From NCBI GenBank assembly GCA_037043455.1, contig JAWPHD010000129.1:388501-452500 (forward strand): DNA of 64,000 nt, in the 5' to 3' direction. Position numbers and translations under genes: made by a program. The DNA is from Cyrtodaria siliqua (lineage: Eukaryota; Mollusca; Bivalvia; Adapedonta; Hiatellidae). This document shows, one piece after another, positions 12,201 to 27,000 of this stretch. The notes beneath the pieces are model-generated. The model saw only the letters and a list, made by a program, of their open reading frames with translations, searched no databases and was not told the DNA's origin. The first letter of the stretch is position 1; the number at the start of each line of letters is the position of its first letter.

Positions 12201-15036
12201 CATGTCCAATAACTGTGACCTTCATTTTGACGGAGTGATGTCCCTTTTCATAAAACTGTAACCTGCTACCTAAACAAATTGAAATAAACACAAAATATGG
12301 CAGGTGACACAAGTGTTCCATGGAACACCATTCTAGTTATAATCATAAACTTCAAGATTTTCGTATGCCCCTTTGAAGTTGACTTTATGAATGTTTAAGT
12401 TCTTAAAGGTCCTAAATTGCTGAATAATGCACGTTGTTCCTAAAGCATCAGCGTAGCTACTATTAGGCCATATAGGCCCGGGCCTATACATCAAACTGAA
12501 AAATGAAAAAAAAATGAAAAGTTCAAAAACGCAATACACTGAAGCCAGAGGAGGTTGGGGTTGGTGGGTTTAAGTGTCAACACACGTTTCATATTTTATT
12601 TTACAGTGTAGGTAATTAAACTTTGTCAAATGTTAATTCTCAAATTTGTCAAAAACATTTCTTCAGAACCACACAAGTACTCTGTCAGATTTACGCCAAA
12701 ACGCACCATTGCATAGCTTAGTTTTAAAAAAAGCTGGGGGAGCATGCTTCGGACCCCACTAGTTGTCGGACCCCTCTAGTTTGTCGTGCCTATATATGCA
12801 TTTCAGGTCTGCTACGCCGCTGTAAACATGCATGATCCAGATGTGGAACAGGTTCATGTGTTGATGACAACCACTATTAGCTTGTATTGTGGAATTTAGC
12901 CTGGCAAAATATCTATTACAATTGTGTTCAGATATTTGTTAGTTCAAAACGAAACTTAAATTCAAGTTATGATTAATTAACACTTCTACTGACATCTAAA
13001 TATATATATTTTTTTAATAAATATTAAGTTTATGTTTCTATTTTAGAAGATAACTCATATTGTTTAAGATTCTTAGTTACTTTATTATTGTTATAAATTA
13101 AAGATCATACCTGTGTTTTATTGTTTATTCTATAATGTGATATATTATGTATAAACAAGGTCATACCTGTGTTTTATTGTTTATTCTATCATGTGATATA
13201 TGTATAAACAAGGTCATACCTGTGTTTTATTGTTTATTCTATCATGTGATATATGTATAAACAAGGATATCCAAAATGAGAATAATGACAATGTTTGTAT
13301 ATGTAGATGTCTGGACTGGACTACACTAGGCTGACTGGTCATCGTGAATACAGACTGGCCCACCTACAGTTGTCTATCATCGCTGCTGGTTATATATGGC
13401 AGGACGGAGACGGCGGTGCAGCAAAGGTAAATCTTAGTCGATAAATACATTCTACTCAGGACTCAAATTTAAGTTGGCGTACTGGCAAAATGCAAGTGAC
13501 ATTTTTAGAATGCCAGTAAGCTTTTCTAGTACTGGCAAAAATTTGCCAGTGCATCAAATTACCTTACATATTTAATTTAGAATACCATGTCTGTCTTTTT
13601 TTAAAATAAATGTTTTAATATTTTTAAGTTTTCCTGAAATGTCTTTGTATTTGTATGACACATATGGAATCTAGCATGTTTGCTAATGATGAATCGGCTT
13701 GTGCTTTTTACTTATTTTTTACATATTTGTACTTATACACACAACCGTAGAAATTGCAAGTAAATTCTTCGTTTTGCAAGTTAGAATAAAAATGCTACTG
13801 GCGAAATGTTGCGAGTCCAAATTGTCGCTAAATTTGAGCCCCCGGCTACTCACTCTGGATTTTTAAAAAGTATCACTAAATATTACCAGTCCATTACTGT
13901 ATTGTTTTGTGTTTTAAATTAGGCCAGCTAAAATAATATGTGTGTTTCCTATTACATGCTTAAAGGGACAATGTCCGTAACGTTTAGCTTATAAAACTTA
14001 AATTTCGTTCACAAACATTACACACTAAACATTATTGAATATTTACTAATTAAATGCAAGATTAACGGAATTCAATCGCGGTTCAAAAAAAAAGGAGCTG
14101 CTTTGTGCGTTTGAACTCGCAGCTCAAACTAAAATTACACCCTCGGGTAATAATAGTGAGCGCGCGATAGCTGACATCGTTCCTGACTGAGCTAAGCGGG
14201 CTATACATATTACGCAATACATACTATGTAGAAAACCTATTGCACTAATGGAAGTCACGTGATCAGCAGAAAAGGTAAATAATGTGGGTCCCACATTATT
14301 TACAACCTAAAACGACCTGCGAGGTCTTTCATATACACAAAGAAGACAGACAATTGTATGTTATTCTACGATAAAATACAGCTGTTCCATTAATTCCTCG
14401 CGTATATTTCATCCGTTGGAAGCGCCACGGTACATGACGTCACTTGGTAAATATACGTCACGAAGACAAACTCAACAGTAATTTTAATGAAATGTTAATT
14501 ATAACAAACTTGCCATGCTCCCAAACATTGCACACCCCCGATATAAACCCATCATATGCATCAGTACATATAACAAGCAGAGAACGTTTGACGTCATACA
14601 GCGCAAGCTATATGACATAAGCAATGACTTAATTCTTTGTCACGTGACTACTGGTGTATTTAAACATATTGTACCGCGCAGAACTTTGCATACGGGGGCG
14701 CCCAATGGAACAGCCTGTAAACATGCAGCCTGATTACCTTGACCTCTGAGATAATATATAGTACCCCCACAACAGCGTAAACAGTGGGGTTAGTGTTGTG
14801 TTAGAATCGAAATAATAAATACGTACCTGTATTTTATCGGTGAATAAAATATAGTTAGGAGTTTGGATGCGTAGTAATTAAATCACGAGTGCGGCCCCCA
14901 CAATAGCGTAACCAATGGGGTTATTGTTGTGTTAGAATCGAAATAATAAATTAGCACCTGTGATTTAAATAATCGCATCCGAACGACTAACTGTATTTTA
15001 TTAACTGTATTGTTTCTTAAATAATAATTAAAACTT

Positions 15037-15068
<32 letters not shown>

Positions 15069-18000
15069 AGGTGAGCTATTGGGATCACTCTTCGTCCGTC
15101 GTCCGTCGTCCGTCGTTAACTTTTGCTTCAAACGACTTCTCCTCAGAAACCACGTGGCCAATTTTGACCAAACTTCATGGGGATGATCCTTAGATTAATG
15201 CTTTTTAGATTTGTTAAAATTAGGTCAGCCCGACATCCAAGATGGCCGCCATTACCATATATGGTTGAAACCTTAAAAAATCTTCTTCTCAAGAACCGCT
15301 GGACATATGTCAACAATTTTTCTTTTAAAATGATCACCAATGCCTAGACTATCAAGTTTGTTCAAATGAAGATCCCGGAGTCAAAAATGGCCATGCCCCG
15401 GGGGTCCAAAGTTTGTATATTGAGATTTTGCATGTTTTTCATATAGACATATAGGAAAAAACTTTAAAAAATCTTCTCTGAAACCACAAGGCACAGAGGT
15501 CTCATGTATTACATGTAGCATCAGCTTATAGTCCTCTTATAAGTTTGTTCAAATGGTGACCCTGGGGTCAAATTTGTCCACGTCCCGGGGTCACAGTTTT
15601 ACATAGACTTATATAGGAAAGAACATTAAAAAATCTTCTTCTCAGAAACTACAAGAGCCAGAGGTTTGATATTTTGCATTTACTATAAGCTTATGGTCCT
15701 TTACCAGTTTTGTTCAAATGGTGACCCTCGGGTCACATTTGGCCCCGCCCCAAGGGTCACATCTTTTACATAGACATGTATAGGGAAAAACTTAGGTTTA
15801 ATATTTTGCATTTGCTATAACCTTATGGTCCTCTACCAAGTTTGTTCAAATGGTGACCCAGGGGTCACATTTGGCCCCGCCCCGGGTGTCACAGTTTTAA
15901 ATAGGCTTGTATAGGGAAAAACTGAAAAAAATCTTCTTCTCTGGAACCACATGGCACGGAGCTCTCATGTATTACATGTAGCATCAGCTTATGGTCGTCT
16001 ACTTAGTTTGTTCAAATGGTGACCCTGGAGTCAAATTTGTCCGCGCCCGGGGGTCACAGTTTTACATAGACTTGTATAGGAAAAAAAAAAAATCTCGGAA
16101 ACTACAAGAGCCAGAGGTTTGATATTTTGCATTTACTATAAACTTATGATTCTTTACCAAGTTTGTTCAAATGGTGACCCTCGGGTCACATTTGGCCCCG
16201 CCCCAAGGTTCACATGTTTTACATAGACAGGGAAAAACTTAAAAAATCTTCTTCTCTGAAACTGCAAGAGCAAGCGGTTTAATATTTTGCATTTACTATA
16301 AGCTCATGGTCCTCTACCAATTTTGTTCAAATGGTGACCCTGGGGTCACAGTTTTACATAGGCTTGTATAGGGAAAACTGAAAAAAATCTTCTTCTCTGG
16401 AACTGCAAGAGCCAGAGGTTTAATATGTTGCATTTGTTATAAGCTTATGGTCCTCTACTAAGTTTGTTCAAATGGTGACCCTGGTGTCAAACTTGGCCGT
16501 GCCCCGGGGGTCACAGTTTTATATAGACATATATATAGGGAAAAAAAACAGTCTTCTCTGAAACCTCAAGAGCCAGAGGTTTAATATTTTGCATTTACTA
16601 TAAGATTATGGTCCTCTACCTCCGTGGGTCACAGTTTTACATAGACTTATATAGGAAACACATTAAAGTCTTCTTCTCTGGAACTACAGGAGTCAGAGGT
16701 TTAATATTTTGGATTTACTATACTCTTATGGTTCTTTACCAAGTTTGTTCAAATGGTGACCCTGGGTTCACATTTGGCCCCGCCCCAGGGGTTACGCTTT
16801 ACATAGACTTGTATAGGGAAAAACTTAAAAATTCTTCTCTTAAACCACAAAGCACACAGCTCTCATATATTACATGTAGCCCTGGGATCACATTTGGCTC
16901 TGCCAAAGGTGTTACTCTCTAGCACCTTTATTTTGTATTTGATCTTTACCAAACTTTGTCAGGGTCTTAAATTGTCTATATCAATGTTGTTATACACAAC
17001 AGAGCCCACATTTCTTGAACAATCTTAACCAAACTTGCACAGATTGTACGTGACCATAAGATTTCGAAGAAGTTTGATAATGTGCCAGTACTCATGTGAT
17101 CGCTTTAGGGCCATCTTGGCCCTCTTGTATTGGTTCAAATTTACTCAGGTGAGCGATATAGGGCCATCATGGCCCTCTTGTTTTCAAATTCACGAATGTA
17201 TCACTACAAACTTCTTTGGGTCTATGCTCAAGTTTTCATGAATACATTTCACTGAATAAAAGTCAGACAGTTATTTGGTTATGCTCAATACTTACTTACG
17301 GACAGTGTCCCTTTAAACAAAATAAGGTAGTTGGGTAGGGAAAACATTTTATTTTCTAAAAATACTTTACGTTATATTTTGTCTTCTTTTTTTCACTTAG
17401 TATTTTTAAAACGTAACTTAAATATATAGTTGTTGATATCAGGTACAGAACAGATAGAAAACATAAAAAATATTTGTGGTAGGCATTAAAAATGGGTCGG
17501 TCACGAAACCACACATTTATTTTGGCCTTAATTACATGGCTGTTTCAATGTCAGTCCATACTATTTCTTTGGCCTTAATACCATGCTGTGTTTTTGTTTT
17601 ATCACATAACTTCAGGTGTGGAAGTGTAGTAAAGTCATGGCATAAATTTCATAATACACTAGTGTAATAAATATGCAAATGAAAGTTGAATCATCAAATG
17701 GTCTTTTCCATTCAGATTGGTGTTTTAATAAGAACTGCTGTTGCACGTCTTAACCCTTAACCCACTACATATATATAATGGACTGTTCTTTCAGGGGCTG
17801 GCGTGGCGCAGTCGGTAGAGCGGCGGATTTGTAACCGGAGGCCCCGGGTTCAATCCTCCGTGGTGCCACTGTGTTCCGTCGGTGTGTTCTTGGGCAAGAC
17901 ACTTTTCCTTAGCCTCGTCCGTCGGATGGGGACGTAAACCGGGCGGTCCTGTGTATCGGTCTATCCTCCGAGCACGTTAAAGAACCATAGGAATCTATTC

Positions 18001-21000
18001 GATAATAAGAGTAGGGCAGGTTCCCGGATTCCTATGTATCCTTCCCCTCTCTCTGGGGCGGCTCTAAATAACCTATACTGTGTTGATGAGCCGTTAAACA
18101 ACATTCAATTCAATTCTTTCTTTGAATTAAGACCATTCCAGTTATGTGACAAAGGGGTGTTTTGGGGGAATGACTGATCAGCAGCACGACATTGTAAACC
18201 CTGATCAGCCTGCGAGTTTACAATGGACGCAAAGGCTATTATAGTTGTGCTTATCGGGTTAAGGGTTAATATATAATGCTGAGACAGTTCATGTAGTACA
18301 TACAGATGTATACAATGGGAACATTATTTTTTATAAGGAAATTAATTCAAGTATATTTAATATTATCATATGTTTTGTTAGGTTTTACCAAGATGCCTGG
18401 CAGAACCCTTGTGTGGAATATCGGCTGTTCTTGGACTACAACCAGTCCTGCTGCATGCAAGTTTGGTGTTGGCTAACTGGAAAATTGTTGACAATAAGGG
18501 GTGAGTCTGAGTAGGTGTGGACTGTCATGCATTGTGTGTGTGTATTTCTAAGCATTTTAGTTCCCATGTCTGTAACGTCAGTAGCGAATGGACTAGCGAG
18601 TTGAACCATCTTCCATGTGTGTCTATTTATTAGGTTTATAGTTCCACTGTCTGTAAGGTGAAAAGACAATGGACTACAGACATGATAGATTCAGGGTTCA
18701 AATTTAACACTTATTTACTTAGCAAGTACATTTTTGCAGATTTCAGGTAGAACCTATTATCACGTGCTAAATTGTTCAAGTTATAAAAGAAACACATTAG
18801 ATCTTAGTCTGCATATAAGTAAGTATAATTATAGATTTTTAACATTACTGCATCTAGCAGTGTGAAAATGTCATTATTTACATGTATTATTTACATATGA
18901 TATTTGAAAGAGTTATGGCCCCTTATACGTAATCTTTAGCAAGTAGTGCGTCCACAGGCCCTCTTGGGTCTCTTTGTTTTAGCAAGTGGCTAAAAATAGT
19001 AAATTTGATTCCTACAGATTTTAACCATTATTGCATTCATGAGTTTTTAAAGGTTTGTAGTCCCAATATTATGTTCCAACTTAATCAAGCAAAACTGCAA
19101 AACTGTACAGTTGGATAATTTATCTACTTTACAGGACAATGCAGTGTTTGTATGAGATACCAGGGGGCGCTGAAGCGGATTGGTTCATAACAGTGACGGC
19201 TCAAGTGGAACTCAGCTTTGCTGCTGGACTCGAGGTTGTTCAAAGCTTCTTTCTCTATTACTGGATATTATAAAATATGTCAACCGTAAATGTTCATTCA
19301 TTTAAAATAGTTGTGGCCTCGGTACAGTGAATAAGGCCTTTGGCTGAAGAGCTACAGACCTCTGCCCAATGTGGGATTGTTTTCTGGTGGAGGCACATCT
19401 GATGGAAACTTCATCCATCATTTCTCTCTGTCAGATGGTAGCTGTCCCATTATAACCTAATATGATGTGTTAGTGGGATGTAAAACTCCCATTTCATTCA
19501 TTAAAACAGTATATTTGTAATCCTATAATGAATCTTTCCTGTGTTACAGAACATGTTGCTTGTCCTCTACCATGCCCAGTGTGACAATGTGACAGAACTG
19601 ACACAATGTTTGTATAAATTAAAAACCACACTTCTGGACATGAAGAAATCTTTCTCTACAATGCATGGTAAGACATATATACCTGGTAGTGTATTTATAG
19701 GGTTTGGGGTTTATAGAGTGAAATATAATTTACCTGGTAGTGTATTTAGAGGGTTTGGAGTTTATAGAGTGAAATATAATTTACCTGGTAGTGTATTTAG
19801 ATGGTTTGGGGTTTATAGAGTGAAATATAATTTACCTGGTAGTGTATTTAGAGGGTTTGGAGTTTATAGAGTGAAATATAATTTACCTGGTAGTGTATAT
19901 TTAGAGGGTTTGGGGTTTATAGAGTGAAATAGAATTTATTTTCTGTGAGAATTAGGACAACATAGTTTCAGGAGTATGTATAGCATAAATAAAACTATTA
20001 GAGTTTTCTCTCAATTCTGATATTCACAACAGACCACCAAATCTGTATTTTATACGTACAAACTGTGAGAATATAGATTCCATGTCTCACTGTAGTGAAA
20101 ATGTATTCTGTTTCACTTGTATCTACATAATAACACTATTAGCTTGGTTAAAACATTTACGTAAAAATGTTGATGTCTATTAATGTGGCAGTGGGACTTT
20201 ATACCTTACACACACTAACAGATCATGATATTCATTTTCACATACTGCATATCCCCATATTTTAAATGATCCCTTCATAAAATAATAACAGTTTGCCCCA
20301 TTTTCTAAAAAAAAAAAAAGGTTCTGTAAGACGTTGGCACACTTAGGAGTTACCATAAATAGTCTCCCATTTAATTTAAGCATATGTCATACGTTACTAG
20401 CATTTTTACATTTTGTTTATACCTAATTACAAATTTGGGTTTCTTGTTAAAATGGCCTCATATCAATGCCCTCCTTTTGTAAAATGCATGGACCCAATGG
20501 GCGTAACAGGAATATATAGCATATAATCCTGTTTTTGTCTCGCCTTTACAAAGAGAAGAGACACATGTTACTTTTTCATCTGTGACACCTGAGACGAAGA
20601 TGGATTTGTCAATGTTCAGTTTTTGTGTTTATCTCTGTTTCTCAGTAACTGCATGCATTTAACCAAACTTGAATCATATCACACTTTAGGTAGTACAGCT
20701 CAATTTTGCAGAGTGCTTCCACCTTTACCGGTCATTAGCAAATATTATCTTATGTATTTGCATTTGTCTGTTCCTCAGGAAGTAAATGCACTAAATCCAA
20801 ATCAAATCATGTTATACAGGGCCTCCCCTGGTTTTTTTTTTCTTTCGCAACCACTTTCGCCAAATGAAAAAAACTTTCGCCAAATGGAAAAAAAAGGAGC
20901 CAAATTAAAAAATAAGAGCCAAAGTTGGAGCCATTTTTTGAGCCATTTTTTTCATACAATAACGAAGACTTGAAAGCCATTTTCAGAATAAACGGCACAT

Positions 21001-24000
21001 GTATTGATCGGTTTAGGTTCTCTTGTTTTTATAAAAGACTTTATTTATACCAACATTAATACAAGTAATACTTTAATAATTACTATAAATCAATAGTTTA
21101 ATAAAAGATGAAAACTATAATCATAGCAGTATTATCTTTAATTAAGCTATTACAAGTATTATTTGTATTAATGTTTATATAACTAACATCTTTTAACATT
21201 CTTGACTACATGTAGGTCCTTAAACATATTATGATAAATTCAGTATCAAAGCAAAAACAACAATTTTATTTTATGATATCATTTAATATTATTAACAATG
21301 ATTGCAAGAAAAGAAACAACAACTATTCTTATAATCTTACAATACACTTCAGGTGACACAGTTGTAGATCATTTCATCTCCTTCTCATCTTTCATTTTCA
21401 ACACCCGACGAAGTTTGCCACAAACAAAAACAAACATCAACCATAGTTTCATTTTCGTTGTTTGATCGTCCGCCGATGTTTGTATAAGTGCTTAAAACCC
21501 GATATCAAGCTGTGTTGTCTTAATCCTATTATTACTTAATTGCTTAATTGCATCAATTAACTTCTCGGAGAGTGTCAGAAAGTTTGTTTACAACATGTTA
21601 TTTTCAAGCATCAGTGATTCACAATGTACACGCGTGATCAATCGACTGGTTGTGATAATTTTATCGGTTTTTGTATGAAGCCAGCGAACGTTATTCTTGT
21701 AGTTTAGTGAACCAGTCCATTTTCAATTACTATTTCGCTCGTATCCGCTTACAGCATTGACAATATGTAAATATCGGCTATTTTTTTTTTCGCAAATAAT
21801 TTTCGCAAAAGCTTAAAAAAGATCGCAACTTTTGTTGTTCTTTCGCCATTTGCGACATTAGCGAATCACAGCGGAGCCACTGTTATATATTGGATATTGC
21901 AGCTTTATTACACAGAGTGGTTCTATAGATGACCTTGACAAAGTGGTTCCATGGATGTCCTTAACTGAGTAGTTACCTTGACTGTTACAGGTCATTGTGA
22001 TTCCATAGATGACAGATGACATTGACTGAGTGGTTCCACTGATGAACTTGACTGAGTGGTTCCACTGATGACCTTGACTGAGTGGTTCCACTGATGACCT
22101 TGATTGAGTGGTTCTACTGATGACCTTGACTGAGTTGTTCCACTGATGACCTTGAGTGAGTGGTTCCACTGATGACCTTGACTGAGTGGTTCCACAGATG
22201 GCCATGCCTGAGTGGTACTGATGACCTTGACTGAGTGGTTCCACAGATGACCTTGACTGAGTGGTTCCACTGATGACCTTGAATGAGTGGTTCCACTGAT
22301 GACCTTGACTGAGTGGTTCCACTGATGACCTTGATGGAGTGGTTCCACTGATGACCTTGACTGAGTGGTTCCACTGATGACCTTGACTGAGTGCTTTTTT
22401 CTGATGACCTTGACTAAATGGTTCCACTGATGACCTTGACTGAGTGATTCTGTAGATCACTTGGCTGAGTGGTACTTATGACCTTGACAGAGTGGTTCCA
22501 CAGATGACCTTGACTGAGTGGTTCCACTGATGACCTTGATTGAGTGGTTCCACTGATGACCTTGGCTGAATGGTTCCACTGATGAACTTGCCCGAGTGGT
22601 TTCACTGATGACTTTGACTTAGTGGTTCCACTGATGACCTTGACTGAGTGGTTCCACAGATGACATTGACTGAGTGGTTCCACTGATGATCTTGACTGAG
22701 TGGTTCCACAGATGACTTTGACTGAGTGGTTCCACTGATCACCTTGATGACTGAGTGGTTCCACTGATGACCTTGACTGAGTGGTTCCACTGATGAACTT
22801 GACTGAGTGGTTAGACTGAGTGGTTCCACTGATGACCTTGATTGAGAGGTTCCACTGATGACTGTGACTGATTGGTTCCACTGATGACCTTAATTGAGTG
22901 GTTCCACTGATGATGTTGACTGAGTGGTTCCACTGATGACCTCGAGTGAGTGGTTCCACAGATGACCTTGACTGAGTGGTTCCACTGATGACCTTGACTG
23001 TGTGGTTCCACCAATAACCTTGATTGAGTGGTACTGATGACCTTGAGTGAGTAGTTCCCACTGATGACTTTGATGAGTGGTCACTATGACCTTGATGAGT
23101 GATTCCACTGATGGCCTTGACTGAGTCAATCCACTGATGACCTTGACTGAGTGGTTCCACTGATGACCTTGATGAGTGGTTCCACTGATGACCTTGACTG
23201 AGAGGTTCCACTGATGACCTTGATGAATGGTTCCACTGATGCCTTGCCTAAGTGGTTCCACTGATGACCTTGATGAGTGGTTCCGCTGATTACCCCAACT
23301 GAGTGATTCCACTGATGACCTTGACTGAGTGGGACTGATGATCTTGAGAGGTTCCACTGATGCCGTTGACTGAATGGTTCCACTGATGACTTGAATGAGA
23401 GGTTCTACAGATGACCTTGATTGGTTCCACTGATGACATTGACTGAGTGGTTCCACTGATGACATTGACTGAGTGGTTCCGCTGATGACATTGACTGTGT
23501 GGTTCCACAGATGGCCTTGACTCGGTGGTACTGATGACCGTGAGTGGTTCCACTGATGACCTTGACTGAATGGTTCCCCTGATGATCTTGATTGAGTGGT
23601 TCCACTGATGACATTGACTGAGTGGTTACACTGATGACATTGACTGTGTGGTTCCACTGATGACATTGACTGAGTGGTTCCACTGATATCATTGACTGAG
23701 TGGTTCCACTGATGACATTGACTGAGTGGTTCCACTGATGACATTGCCTGTATGGTTTGACAGACGACTTAGACTGAGTGGTTCCACTGATGACATTGAC
23801 TGAGTGGTTCCACTGACGACATTGACTGAGTGGTTCCACAGATGACCTTGATTGAGTGGTTCCACATATGACATTGACAAAGTAGGTCCACTTATGACCT
23901 TGACTGAGTGGTACTGATGTCCTTGAGTGAGAACCACTCACTCAGTCAAGGTCATCAGGGGTTCCCACTGATGACCTTAACTGAGTGGTTCCACTGATGA

Positions 24001-27000
24001 CCTTGAGTGAGATGTTCCACTGATGACCTTGATGAATGGTTCCACAGATAACCTTGACTGAGTGGCTCCACTGATGACCTTGAACCTCATTTTTGGCAAA
24101 TAACTCTACTCAGTTTTATGTTTTTGTGTTTAGCTCTTATTTCTAAGTCCAGTCCCTGTTAGTTGACATATGAATCTGCAGAACTCTCATATGAATAATT
24201 ATTGACTGTTTCCACATCAAAGCTTACACCATTTATACTGCAACTTAATATTTAGAACTAATAAGTCATCTCTGTCATCTATCTGTTAAGCATAGTCATT
24301 ACGTAAACATGATTAAATGCAGACTATTTGCTTTATTTCCCTATTTGCTTTATTTACAGATAAACTTACTGCAGATACATTTTATAATGTTCTGAGACCA
24401 TTCCTTACAGGGTAAGAAACTAAAAAGTAAGTCCTGTGATAATCTGAATATTGATGTGCGGTATTTAACTAGTCTAGCTTTTACGATGGAAGCTTTTTTA
24501 TAAATCTTCATAAGAAATAAACAGAATGCGCTCTGATGACAGTCGTTGTTTGAAACTTAATCATAATAGATTAACTATCATTTATATGTATATGTTTTCT
24601 TTCTTTCTTGTATTGGATCTAGATTCTCTGTATTTTATTGCAGCTGGGGAGGTGAAGGATCCCCTTTGCCAGGTGGGCTTATTTATGAAGGAGTTAGTGA
24701 CAGCCCTGTCAAGGTACGTACAGTCAAACCTGCTCATATGGCCACCTGTATTAAGCGCCCGGTTGCCATAAGCAACCATTTTAAATTCCTCTTGGCAAAA
24801 TTTGCTTTTTATTGATACAGCATTAAGTCTAATGTAACCTGTATTGTGTGACCAGTGACCACATAATTTCATACATCGACCATTTTCTGGATCAATAAGC
24901 GACCAATATTTGTAGCTCTACTCATCAAAAATAATAATATGATGAAATCCAAGATGGCCAATTTTGGGGTTAACACTTTATGGTAAGCTCATATCTCACA
25001 AACTGCCTAACAGAAGTCCATAGATCTTCACACATGTCTTCAGTATAAATATATAAATTGCCATGCACAAGTCACATAACTCTGCAACCTTTTTTGACAA
25101 AGTTATGCCCTTTTTTGTACTTTGTCAATTTTGGGGTTAACACTTTATGGTAAGCTCATATCTCACAAACTGCTTCATGAACTCAATATAAAACTTCAAT
25201 AAAACTTCAAACATGTATTCAGTATAAATAGATAACATTCCACGCGAAAGTCACATAACTTATGCCCCTTTTTATACTTTGTCAATTTCTTGCTTAACCT
25301 TTTAAGTTAAGCTCATATTTCAGAAACTGCCTTGCAGAACTCAATACAGCTTCACACATATTATATTCATACTGAATAGATAACATGCCACACACAATTC
25401 ACATAACTGTGCAACCTTTTTTGACAAAGTTATGCCCCTTTTTGTACTTAGTCAATTTCTTCGTTAACTTTTTTCGGTAAGCTCTATCTCAGAACCTGCT
25501 TTACAGAAACTTTACACATGGTTTCACTATACAGAAACTTTACACATGGTTTCACAAGAGGACCTCATACAAACAAGTGCCGTAACTCGGTTATGAATTT
25601 TACAGAATTATGTCCTGATTTCAACTTAGTTACCCAATAAATAGACAAGGCTCGAAAACTCAAGCGTACTGTCATCCGACAGCTCTTCTTATGTTCTTTC
25701 TTGTATGTCCCCTATTGTCGATGTCCCTCTGATTGTAGTGTTCCCTCTTTTTATTTCCCCTATTTTAAAGCTGTGCTCATTGTGAATATTGCAACATAAA
25801 CATTGCTTTATTTGTGATGTAGATGATCGGTGGTAGTGCAGCCCAGAGTTGTACCTGGCAGACCATAGACGCTGTACTGGGCAGTGTACACAAGCAAGGT
25901 GAAGGATTTACTGATTCCAAAAACTTCTTATTAAGTATTAAAAACAAGGATAAATAATTTTAATGGTTTTTGATGTCATGTTGAATTGTATTCATACATG
26001 ACTATTTAATGTTGACCCTGTCTTGACACAAGAGAGTGTTTCTTATTTTTTACTAACATATAGAGAATATTTGTTTGTCTGGAGTGAATATAGGATATAT
26101 TTTCATGGAGAAGTGAGAAAACATATTTTCACGAGTGCTTTAGCACAAGAGAAAATATGCGAGTTTCCTTACTTCGAGATGAAAATAAATCTTATATTCA
26201 CGACAAACCAACAAATATTCTATTTATTATATACTCACTAACCTTGAAACTGATGCAGAAAAAACATAATGCGCCAAAACAACGTAAATAATGTCAACAA
26301 TGTCAACAGCGGCATTACGTCATTTTCAGTATTTCACGTGTGAAATTTAAACAATTAAAATATAAGGTTTTATTTTAATCATGAAATCCACTATTTCACT
26401 GAAAAGTATATAATAAATGGCATGATGGAGCTTTCTAAGGGACAGAGAAAAAAGAAGATTTCCTATTTTCCACTAGCCAAGTGATAACTTCCCACTAGCT
26501 GGATTTTGTAAACCACTATTAATGTTTGCCACACAACGTGAATAAATGATGTAAAGTTATTATCTACTTGTATTTTTTTGATTTTTTTTTTTGATAAACT
26601 TTGAAACAACTTTTTTTATTAAATTTAATGACCTTCCATTGTAAAATGCAGATTTATTTCCTTGGGACATTACAGTCTGATAAACATACTTCCGGTTCCT
26701 ACTCTTTTTCCTTTTTTCCCCTCGGGAAATAAATGCGATATTTGAAATTTGAATATAAAGAGTTTAATGAACTTAGAGTTTAATACGGTATTTCACAATG
26801 AAAGTTCATTAAACTGTTTATAACCATCACTTTAAATATGTTAAATGAAATATAAACTTTAAAATGTAAAACTCTGATGGGATTTTTGGAGAGAAGTGTA
26901 TCTGCTGTAGGTCATTTTGCTGTGAGACTGAAGTTCATCATAAATAGACAATTCCAGTCAGCATTCACTCCACCCAAACCTCTAAAACTAAGCCATTTAG

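Noticed and set aside
16608..16922. 104-codon frame and similar ones at 33302, 33966 and 32418
   Set aside because: Frames of the 165-bp monomers in families A and B.
17797..17870. tRNA gene
   Set aside because: Boxes A and B are present, but there is no acceptor-stem pairing; it continues into a SINE body and tail.
21858..23941. Several minus-strand open frames of 80-284 codons
   Set aside because: They are the three frames of one 26-bp minisatellite (VEPLSQGHQWNHSVKVISGT-type peptides). No start context, splice sites or family.
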